Below are positions 17,570 through 26,174 of a DNA stretch of 64,000 nucleotides, one piece after another (position 1 is the stretch's first letter; each line of letters begins with the position of its first letter). The DNA comes from Pseudomonas sp. LRP2-20. Its GTDB lineage: Bacteria > Pseudomonadota > Gammaproteobacteria > Pseudomonadales > Pseudomonadaceae. The translations under genes were made by a program, and so were the position numbers. The notes beneath the pieces are model-generated. The model saw nothing but the letters and a program-made list of their open reading frames with translations. It was not told the DNA's origin and ran no database searches. The DNA is taken from contig NZ_AP025944.1 of NCBI RefSeq assembly GCF_024349685.1, positions 316,001 to 380,000 of the forward strand. Direction: 5' to 3'.

Positions 17570-18940
17570 CTATTGGTCGGGGGCTGGCAGAGGTTGTTGC
17601 TCGACGCTTGGGCCGACACTGACCTGTACGTTGTAGCTTAGGTCGAAATGGCGCTGCATGGCGGCGCGAACCTCTGCCGGGGTCAGTCGTTTGATGCGCT
17701 CGATGTAGGTGTTGAGATGATCGTCAGGTTGACGTTGATGGGTCAACTCCGTGAGCAGTGCTGCCAGGCGCTTGTTCTGAGCAACACCGCGCAGCAATTG
17801 CCCTTCCAGTTGTTTGCGTGCCACGTGCAATTCGGCCTGGGTCGGGCCTTGCTCGATGAAGTCGCGCAGCAGGGTCACTACCAGTTCCTGAGAGCCTTGC
17901 ACATGTGCGGGCGCGACTTCCCATTCGACGCTGAGCAAGCCGCCTGCCCGTAGTGGCGATACGCGGGTGCGCACGCCGTAAGTGAGGCCACGCCGTTGGC
18001 GCAGTTCCACCATCAGGCGCGATTCGAGCCCTTCTCCCAGCACATCGCTGGCCAGCACCAGGGCGGGAAACTCTGAATCATTGGCGAGCACATTCAGGGG
18101 AAGTGCCACCAGGACAGCACTGCTTGCGCCAGGCTGTTCGACGTGCAGGTTCGCGCCGGTGGCGGCCGGGACCCTTGGCAGGTCTGCTGCCGACCAACCC
18201 TGCGGCAGAGCCTGGCTGATCTGGCGTGAGAGTGCCTGAGCTTCATCGAGGGTAAGGTCTCCGACCACGACCATCTCCAGGTTGCTGGCGGAATAGGCGC
18301 GTTGGTGGAATGCCCGCAAGTCGTCCGTGGTAACCGCCGCTACACCCTGTTCGGTGCTACCCAGCGGGCAGCCATAAGGATGGCCATTGAACAGGTGGCG
18401 GAAGGCTTCGCTACGCGCCCTCAATGTGGGGCGCCGATCGCGTGAAGCGTTGCTTTGCAGCAGTTGCTGCTTGATCTTGTGCAGCGCAGAGGAGAGGAAC
18501 GCTGGGTGTGCCACGAGGTCGGTGAAAAGCGCCAGGGCCGGCTCTAGCACAGCGGGTGTACTCAGGCTACGCAGGCTCAGCGTCGCATGTTCCAGGCGTA
18601 TCTGCTTTTCGATGATCGCTCCCAGGCGCTCGAGGTGTTCGGCCTGCTGGGCGGCCGTGTACTGCTGGCTGCCTTCATCGAGCATGTACAACGTCAAGGC
18701 TGCCAGGCCGGCGTGCACAGTGTCCTGAACAGTGCCGGCCTTGAACCTCAGTACTACATCGACAATCGGCAACCCGCGGGTTTCGACGAATTTCACGGCT
18801 GTACCTGCCTCCGTCGTCCAGGCTTGCACCTGCGTCTGGATGGATTCGAACTGATCCAGGTCGACCCCTTGGGCAGACAGCAGGCCACCGTAAAGGCTGG
18901 TGGTATCGGTGGGTTTTGGCGTCGGGGTCGAGTCATGCAT
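17570..18940 (-). CDS. M16-family peptidase subunit, non-catalytic (pair 1)
   Basis: The 456-residue protein has the tandem M16 fold but no HxxEH zinc motif; the equivalent position reads LAALTLYMLDEG. It keeps the late LRQRRGLTYGVRTRVSP stretch with the R/Y pair that binds substrate in the partner subunit of M16B heterodimers. No signal peptide is visible (MHDSTPTPKPTD), so a cytosolic site is inferred. Its start overlaps the stop of the catalytic gene by 8 bp, so the two are coupled. The RBS AAGGAAAG precedes ATG 18940. This pair resembles the pair at 20921-23753. Confidence 0.85.
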   Translation of the reverse strand: MHDSTPTPKPTDTTSLYGGLLSAQGVDLDQFESIQTQVQAWTTEAGTAVKFVETRGLPIVDVVLRFKAGTVQDTVHAGLAALTLYMLDEGSQQYTAAQQAEHLERLGAIIEKQIRLEHATLSLRSLSTPAVLEPALALFTDLVAHPAFLSSALHKIKQQLLQSNASRDRRPTLRARSEAFRHLFNGHPYGCPLGSTEQGVAAVTTDDLRAFHQRAYSASNLEMVVVGDLTLDEAQALSRQISQALPQGWSAADLPRVPAATGANLHVEQPGASSAVLVALPLNVLANDSEFPALVLASDVLGEGLESRLMVELRQRRGLTYGVRTRVSPLRAGGLLSVEWEVAPAHVQGSQELVVTLLRDFIEQGPTQAELHVARKQLEGQLLRGVAQNKRLAALLTELTHQRQPDDHLNTYIERIKRLTPAEVRAAMQRHFDLSYNVQVSVGPSVEQQPLPAPDQ

Positions 18941-20234
18941 GGGCGCTTTCCTTGTGGTGCATGAAAGTGATGGCGGCGCGGGAGTCGGTCAGGAACTCAA
19001 GGGCTACCTGGCCGACGTGTTCGGCTGTCACGGCTTCGATGGCTTGTCGCTCATCGTCCAGTGCAACGGGGTCCAGGCCACAGGCAGCCTGTTTGCCGAT
19101 GGCCTGTGCTTGCTTGTCGATGTCGTCCCTTTCAAATACCTGGCTGGCCAGCAGGCGAGCCTTGGCACGTTGCAGGTCTTCCCGGGAGGGTGCCGACTGG
19201 CGAAATGCATCGATTTCCCGCATCAGCCTTTCGGCTGCGATCTCCGGCGTCACCTGCGGACTGCAAAATGCATAGAGAACCAGCAAGCTGTCACCGCGCT
19301 GCCAGGGTTCGTAGGCTGAGTTCAGGCTCCGCAAAACAGAGTCCTGCAGAACCAGCCGCCGTTGCAGGATGCTGCTCTGTCCGTTGGCAAGGAGTTCGGG
19401 CAGTAGCCGCAATGCGTAGGCTTGCTCGCCAGACCGGGCGGTACATTGGCTGGGCAGGTTGAAACTGAGAATCGTGCCTGTGTAAAGGCCTGGTAGGCGC
19501 AGTGTCTGATGGCGTCGAGCGTGCAGTGGTGGCGCGGAGGCTGTCTGCCGGGCTGGCAGGCGATTGGCCGCAATGCTTGCAAAGTGCCTGATTACCAGGG
19601 TTTGCAGCTGTGGCAGGGTGATGTCGCCGGCGACTGCCAGGGTGGCATTGTTTGGGTGGTACCAGCTCTGGTACCAGGTTCGGGCAGCAGCCGGGGTCAG
19701 GTGCTCAAGGTCAGCCTGGTAGCCAATGATTGGCGTGCCATAGCCGTCGCTGCCGTATGCCAGCAAGAGGTGATGTTCCAGCGCCAGTGACAAGGGGGCA
19801 TTGTCGACTTGCTCTCGGCGCTCGGCCATGACCACATTCAGTTCGCGAGCAAATGGTGTGTCGCTGATCGTGGCGCTCGCCATGACGTCGGCCATGGCCT
19901 CCAGGGCAATCTCCAGCCGGCTGCCTGGCAGTGTCAGCGGAAAGACCGTGGCATCGGTGGCGGTGAAGGCATTCGGTTCGCCACCAAGGCGGGTCATGAC
20001 AGCCGAATATTGGCCGCTTGCCAACTTGCTGCTGCTTTCGAACAGCAGATGTTCCAAGGCATGGGAAAGACCGGTATGGCCCGCAGGCTCGTAGCTCGAA
20101 CCGACGTGATACCAAAGCTGCACACTGACCAGCGGTGCGCGATGGTCTTCGCGCAGGCAGATACGCAGGCCGTTCGGAAGGGTGAACGATTGTACGGTGC
20201 TGCCCTGGATGGGCGCAGAGGGGCGTTCGCTCAT
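18933..20234 (-). CDS. M16-family zinc peptidase, catalytic (pair 1)
   Basis: The 433-residue protein has the inverted zinc motif HALEH in GLSHALEHLLFES, followed downstream by the acidic third ligand region ELNVVMAERREQ. It lacks a signal peptide: the N-terminus MSERPSAPIQGSTVQSFTLP is soluble. ATG 20234 is preferred because a GGAG box lies about ten bases upstream, while the longer frame from 20273 has none. It should form a heterodimer with the product of the overlapping gene 17570-18940. The base and codon use looks less biased than in the neighbours, which hints at a different history. Confidence 0.86.
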   Translation of the reverse strand: MSERPSAPIQGSTVQSFTLPNGLRICLREDHRAPLVSVQLWYHVGSSYEPAGHTGLSHALEHLLFESSSKLASGQYSAVMTRLGGEPNAFTATDATVFPLTLPGSRLEIALEAMADVMASATISDTPFARELNVVMAERREQVDNAPLSLALEHHLLLAYGSDGYGTPIIGYQADLEHLTPAAARTWYQSWYHPNNATLAVAGDITLPQLQTLVIRHFASIAANRLPARQTASAPPLHARRHQTLRLPGLYTGTILSFNLPSQCTARSGEQAYALRLLPELLANGQSSILQRRLVLQDSVLRSLNSAYEPWQRGDSLLVLYAFCSPQVTPEIAAERLMREIDAFRQSAPSREDLQRAKARLLASQVFERDDIDKQAQAIGKQAACGLDPVALDDERQAIEAVTAEHVGQVALEFLTDSRAAITFMHHKESAHA

Positions 20235-20318
20235 GGTTGAAGTGCTCCTGCAAGAACGTGGGAGCAGCTTCAACCATGCTGGCAGCGGGTTTGCGGTAAC
20301 TAAGTACGGCTTACGGGA

Positions 20319-20921
20319 TCAGCCCCGTTGCCAGAGCGCATAGTGCACCTGGCCGGTCTTTTTCTCGCGGTGCAGGCGCCAGTTGCCGGGCATCGGCAGC
20401 GTCGAGGGGGCTGCTTCGCTTTCGGTGTAGATCCACGCCTGTTCGCGCAACCACTGGTTCTGCTCCAGCAGGTTACAGGTGGTGGCCAGCAGGTCCTGGT
20501 GGAACGGCGGGTCGAGGAAGACCAGATCGAACTGCTGCTTGGCCGGGTTCTGCAGGTAGCGCAGGGCGTCGGACTGCAGGATCTGCCCGCGCGGGCAGCG
20601 CAGGATCTCGAGGTTGTTCTTCAGGTTGGCGATGGCCGCCGAGTTGCTGTCCAGTGCCACGGCATCCTCGGCACCACGGGACAGTGCTTCCAGCACCAGG
20701 GCACCGCTGCCGGTAAAGGCATCCAGCACCTGAGCACCCTCGATGTAGGGCGCCAGCCAGTTGAACACGGTTTCGCGCACACGGTCAGGGGTTGGGCGCA
20801 GGCCTTCGCCTTCTGGTACCGCCAGGCGGCGGCTGCGCCACTCGCCGGCGATGATGCGCAGGTGACCCTGGCCCTTGCTTTGGCCCTGCTGCGGGCGGGC
20901 GGGAGGGGTGGATCTAGGCAT
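20319..20921 (-). CDS. rsmD: 16S rRNA (guanine-966-N2) methyltransferase
   Basis: The 200-residue enzyme methylates G966 of 16S rRNA on the small subunit. It contains LRIIAGEWRSRRLAVPEGEG, TPDRVRETVFNWL, VLDAFTGSGALVLEALSRGA and the catalytic LVFLDPPFHQDLL motif, all typical of RsmD. Its ATG overlaps the stop of the upstream M16 gene by one base (TAATG). This gene order, peptidases then rsmD, is widespread next to ftsY in Pseudomonas. Confidence 0.95.
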   Translation of the reverse strand: MPRSTPPARPQQGQSKGQGHLRIIAGEWRSRRLAVPEGEGLRPTPDRVRETVFNWLAPYIEGAQVLDAFTGSGALVLEALSRGAEDAVALDSNSAAIANLKNNLEILRCPRGQILQSDALRYLQNPAKQQFDLVFLDPPFHQDLLATTCNLLEQNQWLREQAWIYTESEAAPSTLPMPGNWRLHREKKTGQVHYALWQRG

Positions 20922-22405
20922 TAGTGCTCCGGTACGCCGAGCGGTTGCTCGGACGGTTTGTCAGTGGGGGCAGGCAGTGGCTTCTGTGGCACTTTCGGGC
21001 CAACGGTGACGATGACCAGCTTATCGGCTGCCAGGTGCTTGTTCATTGCCGTCTTGACCTGTTCGACGGTCAGCGCCTGGGACTGCTGCATGAAGTCTTC
21101 CAGCCAGGTCAGTGGCAGGTTGTAGAAACCGATGGCGCCCAGTTGGCCGACGATGCTGGCATTGCTGGCATTGGACAGCGGGAAGCTGCCGGCCAGTTCG
21201 CGTTTGGCGTCGTCCAGCTCTTGCTGGGTCGGGCCGCTCTTGAGGTAGTCGGCGAGGATGTCCTGCACCAGCGTGAGGGTCCCTTCGCTGAGTTCGGCAC
21301 GGGTCTGCAGGTTGATCATGAACGGGCCACGCACCTGCATCGGGCTGAACACCGAGTACACGCCGTAGGTCAGGCCGCGCTTTTCGCGGACTTCGCTCAT
21401 CAGGCGGGTGCCGAAGGCGCCGCCACCGAGGATCTGGTTGCCCAGCGACAGGGCCGGCCAGTCCGGGTCCTGGCGGTCGATACCGAGCTCGGCCAGCATC
21501 AGGTGAGTCTGCTTGCTCGGGAAGTCGATATGGGTGACGCCGGCCTTGGGTTCAACCGGCTGGGCCGGTTTGGCCAGCGCCGGGCCTTTGGGCAGGGCAG
21601 CGGACACTTGGGCGGCAACCGCTTCGGCTTCCTCGCGGCTGAGGTCGCCAACCAGGGCGATCACCGCGTTGCCAGCGGCATAGGCCTTGGCGTGGAAGGC
21701 ACGCAGTTGCTCAAGGGTGATGCCTGGCACGCTCTCGGCGCTGCCATCGCTTGGCTGGGCGTAAGGGTGGTCGCCGTAGAGCTTGCTGAACAGGGCCTTG
21801 CCGGCGATCTTGCCGGGGTTCTGCTTCTCATACTCGAAACCGGCCAGCAGCTGGTTCTTGATGCGTTTCAGTGCGTCTTCGGGGAAGGTCGGCTTGCCGG
21901 TCACTTCGGCGAACAGCTTGAGCGCCGGCTCGCGTTTGTCCTTGGCGCTCAGGCTGCGCAACGAGGCCACGGCCATGTCGCGGTAGGACCCATTGCCGAA
22001 ATCGGCGCCAAGGCCTTCGAAGCCTTCGGCGATGGCGGTCACGTCCTTGCCTGCCACGCCCTCGTTGAGCATGGCGTTGGTCAGGGTGGCCAGGCCTGGC
22101 GTGTTGCCGTCCTGGCTGCTGCCAGCGGCGAAGGTCACGCGCAGGTCGAACATCGGCAGCTCGCGGGCTTCGACGAACAGCACTCGGGCGCCTTCGGCGG
22201 TGGTCCAGTGCTGGATGTTCAGCTGGCGCCGGCTGGGTGCCTTGCCGTCCAGCTCGGCCAGCGATTGCAGGGTGTTGGCCGGGCGCGCGGCGCTGCTTTC
22301 GGCCTCGGAGTGGGCCGGGCGGGCGAGTACGGCGGCCACGGCCACCACCAGCGCGATGATGCCCGTGCCGATCAGGGTGTAGCGTGGTGCGCTGCGATCA
22401 CTCAT
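20921..22405 (-). CDS. M16-family peptidase subunit, non-catalytic, membrane-anchored (pair 2)
   Basis: The 494-residue protein has an N-terminal hydrophobic anchor (YTLIGTGIIALVVAVAAVLA, residues 9-28) and then an M16 fold without HxxEH; the site reads LATLTNAMLNEGVAG. The partner R/Y motif is present in VREKRGLTYGVYSVFSP. It is the periplasm-facing partner of the catalytic gene upstream, which it overlaps by 8 bp. ATG 22405 (MSDRSAPR) is chosen for that overlap. It differs from the pair 1 counterpart mainly by the anchor. Confidence 0.88.
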   Translation of the reverse strand: MSDRSAPRYTLIGTGIIALVVAVAAVLARPAHSEAESSAARPANTLQSLAELDGKAPSRRQLNIQHWTTAEGARVLFVEARELPMFDLRVTFAAGSSQDGNTPGLATLTNAMLNEGVAGKDVTAIAEGFEGLGADFGNGSYRDMAVASLRSLSAKDKREPALKLFAEVTGKPTFPEDALKRIKNQLLAGFEYEKQNPGKIAGKALFSKLYGDHPYAQPSDGSAESVPGITLEQLRAFHAKAYAAGNAVIALVGDLSREEAEAVAAQVSAALPKGPALAKPAQPVEPKAGVTHIDFPSKQTHLMLAELGIDRQDPDWPALSLGNQILGGGAFGTRLMSEVREKRGLTYGVYSVFSPMQVRGPFMINLQTRAELSEGTLTLVQDILADYLKSGPTQQELDDAKRELAGSFPLSNASNASIVGQLGAIGFYNLPLTWLEDFMQQSQALTVEQVKTAMNKHLAADKLVIVTVGPKVPQKPLPAPTDKPSEQPLGVPEH

Positions 22406-23753
22406 GAGCGGACTCCTCGGGCAGTACATGGGCAACGCTCAGGCGTTCGCGGGTGAAATAGGTGCGTGCAGCATTCTGCACGTCTTGCGGGGTGACGCGC
22501 TTGAGTTCGTCCAGCTCGCTGTCGATCAGCTTCCAGGACAGTCCGACCGTCTCCAGCTGGCCGATGGTGGTGGCCTGGCTGCTGATGGAGTCGCGGTCGT
22601 AGACCAGGCCAGCGATGACCTGGGCACGCACGCGCTCCAGTTCTTCGGCGCTGGGCGGAGTGGTCTTGAGCTCGTCGAGCAACTGCCAGACGCCTTTTTC
22701 AACGTCGGCCAGGGTCTTTTGCTTCTGCACGTTCGGCGTGGCCGAGATCAGGAACAGGCTGTCGCCACGGGTGAAGGCGTTGTAGCTGGACGAGGCGCCG
22801 GCCACCAGTTCCTGGCCACGTTCCAGGCGTGCCGGCATGCGCGCGCTGTAGCCGCCGTCGAGCAGGGCCGAGATCAGCCGCAGGGCATGCACGGTGCGCG
22901 GATCCTTGGCGGTTGCCAGGCTCGGGACGTTGAAACCGTAGATCAGGCTGGGCAACTGGGTGCGCACGTGCAGCGTCAGCAGGCGCTGGCCGGGCTCGGC
23001 GAGCTCCAGCGGCAGCTTGGCCGGTGGCACGGCCCGCTTGGGAATGCTGCCGAAGTACTTCTGCGCCAGACCTTTCACTTCATCGGCGGTGACATCGCCG
23101 ACCACCACCAGGGTGGCGTTGTTCGGCGCGTACCAGGATTCGTACCAGTGGCGCAGTTCCTCGACCTTCATGCGCTCGAGGTCGGCCATCCAGCCGATGG
23201 TCGGGGTGTGATAGCCGCTGGCCGGGAAGGCCATGGCACGGAACAGCTCGAAAGCCTTGGCGCTTGGCTGGTCATCGGTACGCAGGCGGCGTTCTTCCTT
23301 GATCACCTCGATTTCGCGGGCGAATTCGTCGGCAGGCAGGCGCAAGCTCGCCAGGCGGTCGGCTTCCAGCTCCAGGGCCACCGGCAGGCGGTCGCGGGCC
23401 AGCACCTGGTAATAGGCGGTGTAATCGTCGCTGGTAAAGGCATTCTCTTCCGCGCCGAGGTCACGCAGGATGCGCGAGGCCTCACCGGGGCCGATCTTGG
23501 CGCTGCCCTTGAACATCATGTGCTCCAGGGCATGGGACAAGCCGGTCTGGCCTGGGGTCTCGTAGCTGGAACCGACCTTGTACCAGATCTGCGACACCAC
23601 CACCGGGGCGCGATGGTCTTCGCGCACGACGACTTTCAGGCCGTTGTCGAGGATGAATTCGTGGGTGGGTTGCACGTCGGCGGCGAAAGCCGCGAGCGGC
23701 AGGCAGAGCGTGCTGAGCAACAGGCCAGCGGCGCGGCGGGCTAGAGCATTCAT
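22398..23753 (-). CDS. M16-family zinc peptidase, catalytic, exported (pair 2)
   Basis: The 451-residue protein has a signal peptide (MNALARRAAGLLLSTLCLPL, cleavage near AAFA-AD) and the zinc motif HALEH in GLSHALEHMMFKGSAKIG. The third ligand lies in FAREIEVIKEERRLRTDDQ. It should act in the periplasm with the anchored partner. The substrate is unknown; M16B pairs usually degrade or process small peptides. It is the first gene of the pair 2-rsmD unit and diverges from ftsY. Confidence 0.9.
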   Translation of the reverse strand: MNALARRAAGLLLSTLCLPLAAFAADVQPTHEFILDNGLKVVVREDHRAPVVVSQIWYKVGSSYETPGQTGLSHALEHMMFKGSAKIGPGEASRILRDLGAEENAFTSDDYTAYYQVLARDRLPVALELEADRLASLRLPADEFAREIEVIKEERRLRTDDQPSAKAFELFRAMAFPASGYHTPTIGWMADLERMKVEELRHWYESWYAPNNATLVVVGDVTADEVKGLAQKYFGSIPKRAVPPAKLPLELAEPGQRLLTLHVRTQLPSLIYGFNVPSLATAKDPRTVHALRLISALLDGGYSARMPARLERGQELVAGASSSYNAFTRGDSLFLISATPNVQKQKTLADVEKGVWQLLDELKTTPPSAEELERVRAQVIAGLVYDRDSISSQATTIGQLETVGLSWKLIDSELDELKRVTPQDVQNAARTYFTRERLSVAHVLPEESAHE

Positions 23754-23985
23754 ACGGTGATTAACCTGTTCGGCGGCCCGCTGGTTTAGCGTCGGCGGGC
23801 CAGGAGGTGCTAGGATACTGATCCGGTTGCCTGGCGACCATGCCTGTCGCCGTTCTGGCCCACAGGCCCATTAAGACAAAACATTGCGCATGAACCAGTC
23901 GGATTCAAAATAGTCTGTTCTGCGTTTAGAGAATTCCCGATGCGCCAGATGCTGGCCCATCGCTACCCTGAGATAGCCGTCTTCC

Positions 23986-25500
23986 ATGTTTGGTTCCAAC
24001 GACGACAAAAAAGCGCCGGCCGAGGCTGGCGAGAAAAAAGGCCTGTTCAGCTGGTTTCGCAAGAAGCCGCAGCAACCTGTCGCCGAACAGCCTCAAACGC
24101 CTGAGCCACAAGCGCCCGAGGTGCAGCCAGCCGAGCCAGTAGCGCCGCCGCCTGCTGCCCAGCAGCCGCTTGTCGAGGCGCAGCAGCCTGCGCCGGTCGA
24201 GCCGGTGGTCCCGGTGGTAGAAGCACCTGTGCCAGCGCCGGTCGCTTCCCAGCCATTGCAAGCGCCGACGCCTGAGCCAATCGCCTCTGAGCCGCTGGTG
24301 GCCCCGGCGCCTGAGCCCGTCGCCTCCGTGCCTCTGCAAGCAGCGCCGGTCGAGGCTGCCCCGGCGGTCGAGCATGCCGCCCCTGTCAGCAATCTGGTAC
24401 TTCCGGTTGCCGAAGAGCCCGTGGCGCTGGTGCCGGACCTGGAGCCCAAGGCGCCGCCGGTGATTCCTGAACGTCCAGCGCCAGAGCCGGTGGTGGCCCC
24501 AGTCGCAGCCCCTGCGCCGGTGGCACCTGAGCCTGCGCCAGTGGTTGCGGCGCCGGTGGCCACCGAGCAGTCCAAACCAGGTTTCTTCGCCCGCCTCAAG
24601 CAGGGCCTGTCGAAGACCAGCGCCAGCATCGGCGAAGGCATGGCCAGCCTGTTCCTGGGCAAGAAGGTCATCGATGACGACCTGCTCGACGAGATCGAAA
24701 CCCGCCTGCTGACTGCCGACGTCGGCGTCGAAGCCACATCGTCCATCGTTCAGAACCTGACCCAGAAGGTCGCCCGCAAGCAACTGGCTGACGCCGACGC
24801 GCTGTACAAGTCGCTGCAGGAAGAACTGGCCGCACTGCTGCGCCCGGTCGAGCAGCCGCTCAAGGTCGAAGCGCAGAACAAGCCCTATGTGATTCTGGTG
24901 GTTGGCGTGAACGGTGCCGGCAAGACCACCACCATCGGCAAGCTGGCCAAGAAGCTGCAGCTGGAAGGCAAGAAAGTCATGTTGGCTGCCGGTGATACCT
25001 TCCGCGCCGCCGCCGTCGAGCAGTTGCAGGTCTGGGGCGAGCGTAACCAGATCCCGGTGATCGCCCAGCACACCGGTGCCGATTCCGCCTCGGTGATCTT
25101 CGACGCCGTGCAGGCCGCCAAGGCCCGTGGTGTGGATGTGCTGATCGCCGACACCGCCGGCCGCTTGCACACCAAAGACAACCTGATGGAAGAGCTGAAA
25201 AAGGTTCGCCGGGTAATCGGCAAGCTCGACGCCGAGGCGCCGCACGAGGTGCTGCTGGTGCTCGACGCCGGTACCGGGCAGAACGCCATCAGCCAGGCCA
25301 AGTACTTCAACCAGAGCGTCGAACTGACCGGCCTGGCCCTGACCAAGCTGGACGGCACCGCCAAGGGCGGGGTGATCTTTGCCCTGGCCAAGCAGTTCAA
25401 CATCCCGATCCGCTTCATCGGTGTCGGTGAAGGCATCGACGACCTGCGTACCTTCGAAGCCGAGCCGTTCGTCAAGGCTCTGTTCGCCGAGCGAGACTGA
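23986..25500 (+). CDS. ftsY: signal recognition particle receptor FtsY
   Basis: The 504-residue GTPase docks ribosome-SRP complexes at the inner membrane. The C-terminal NG domain begins near residue 195 and shows GVNGAGKTTTIGKLAKK (P-loop, about residue 307), DTFRAAAVEQLQ, IADTAGRLHTKDNL and LTKLDGTAKGG. The N-terminal 28-190 region is an acidic/proline-alanine-rich A domain with repeated PEPxASxPLxA units, longer than in E. coli (497 total, but of different make-up). It has the conserved lipid-binding start MFGSNDDKK...GLFSWFRKK. ftsE follows by 2 bp. Confidence 0.97.
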   Translation: MFGSNDDKKAPAEAGEKKGLFSWFRKKPQQPVAEQPQTPEPQAPEVQPAEPVAPPPAAQQPLVEAQQPAPVEPVVPVVEAPVPAPVASQPLQAPTPEPIASEPLVAPAPEPVASVPLQAAPVEAAPAVEHAAPVSNLVLPVAEEPVALVPDLEPKAPPVIPERPAPEPVVAPVAAPAPVAPEPAPVVAAPVATEQSKPGFFARLKQGLSKTSASIGEGMASLFLGKKVIDDDLLDEIETRLLTADVGVEATSSIVQNLTQKVARKQLADADALYKSLQEELAALLRPVEQPLKVEAQNKPYVILVVGVNGAGKTTTIGKLAKKLQLEGKKVMLAAGDTFRAAAVEQLQVWGERNQIPVIAQHTGADSASVIFDAVQAAKARGVDVLIADTAGRLHTKDNLMEELKKVRRVIGKLDAEAPHEVLLVLDAGTGQNAISQAKYFNQSVELTGLALTKLDGTAKGGVIFALAKQFNIPIRFIGVGEGIDDLRTFEAEPFVKALFAERD

Positions 25501-25502
25501 CC

Positions 25503-26174
25503 ATGATCCGATTCGAACAGGTTGCCAAGCGCTACCCTAACGGCCATGTCGGCTTGCACGAGCTGAGTTTTCGCGCGCGCCGGGGCGAGTTCCTGTTCGT
25601 CACCGGGCACTCGGGCGCGGGCAAGAGCACCTTGCTGCGCCTGCTGCTGGCCATGGAACGCCCGACCAGCGGCAAGCTGATGCTGGCCGGGCAGGACCTG
25701 GGCCAGATCAGCAATGCGCAGATCCCGTTCCTGCGCCGGCAGATCGGCGTGGTGTTCCAGAACCACCAGCTGCTGTTCGACCGCACGGTGTTCAACAACA
25801 TCGCCCTGCCGCTGCAGATTCTCGGCTTGTCCAAGGCCGAAATCGCCAAGCGAGTGGATTCGGCGCTGGAGCGCGTTTCGCTGTCTGACAAGGGCGAGCT
25901 GTTCCCGGCCGACCTGTCCACTGGCCAGCAGCAGCGGGTCGGTATCGCCCGCGCCATCGTCCACCAGCCGGCCTTGCTGCTGGCCGACGAACCCACCGGT
26001 AACCTCGACCCGCGCCTGGCTGCAGAAATCATGGGCGTCTTCGAGGACATCAACCGCCTGGGCACCACGGTTCTGATCGCCAGCCACGACCTGGCACTGA
26101 TTGCGCGTATGCGCCACCGCATGCTGACCCTGCAGCGCGGCCGTCTGATCGGCGATGGGGAGGCCGGGCAATGA
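25503..26174 (+). CDS. ftsE: cell-division ATP-binding protein FtsE
   Basis: The 223-residue ABC ATPase works with FtsX at the division site to control septal peptidoglycan hydrolases. It has Walker A (GHSGAGKS, 35-42), a Q-loop (GVVFQNHQLL), signature LSTGQQQRVGIARAI and Walker B LLLADEPTGNLDP. It sits between ftsY and ftsX, with a 2-bp gap on one side and a 4-bp overlap (ATGA) on the other, the classical order ftsYEX-rpoH. Confidence 0.97.
   Translation: MIRFEQVAKRYPNGHVGLHELSFRARRGEFLFVTGHSGAGKSTLLRLLLAMERPTSGKLMLAGQDLGQISNAQIPFLRRQIGVVFQNHQLLFDRTVFNNIALPLQILGLSKAEIAKRVDSALERVSLSDKGELFPADLSTGQQQRVGIARAIVHQPALLLADEPTGNLDPRLAAEIMGVFEDINRLGTTVLIASHDLALIARMRHRMLTLQRGRLIGDGEAGQ

Noticed and set aside
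20234..20273. Upstream start for M16 pair 1 catalytic gene giving extra MKLLPRSCRSTST residues
   Set aside because: No RBS in front of it, while ATG 20234 has GGAG and aligns with the family start.
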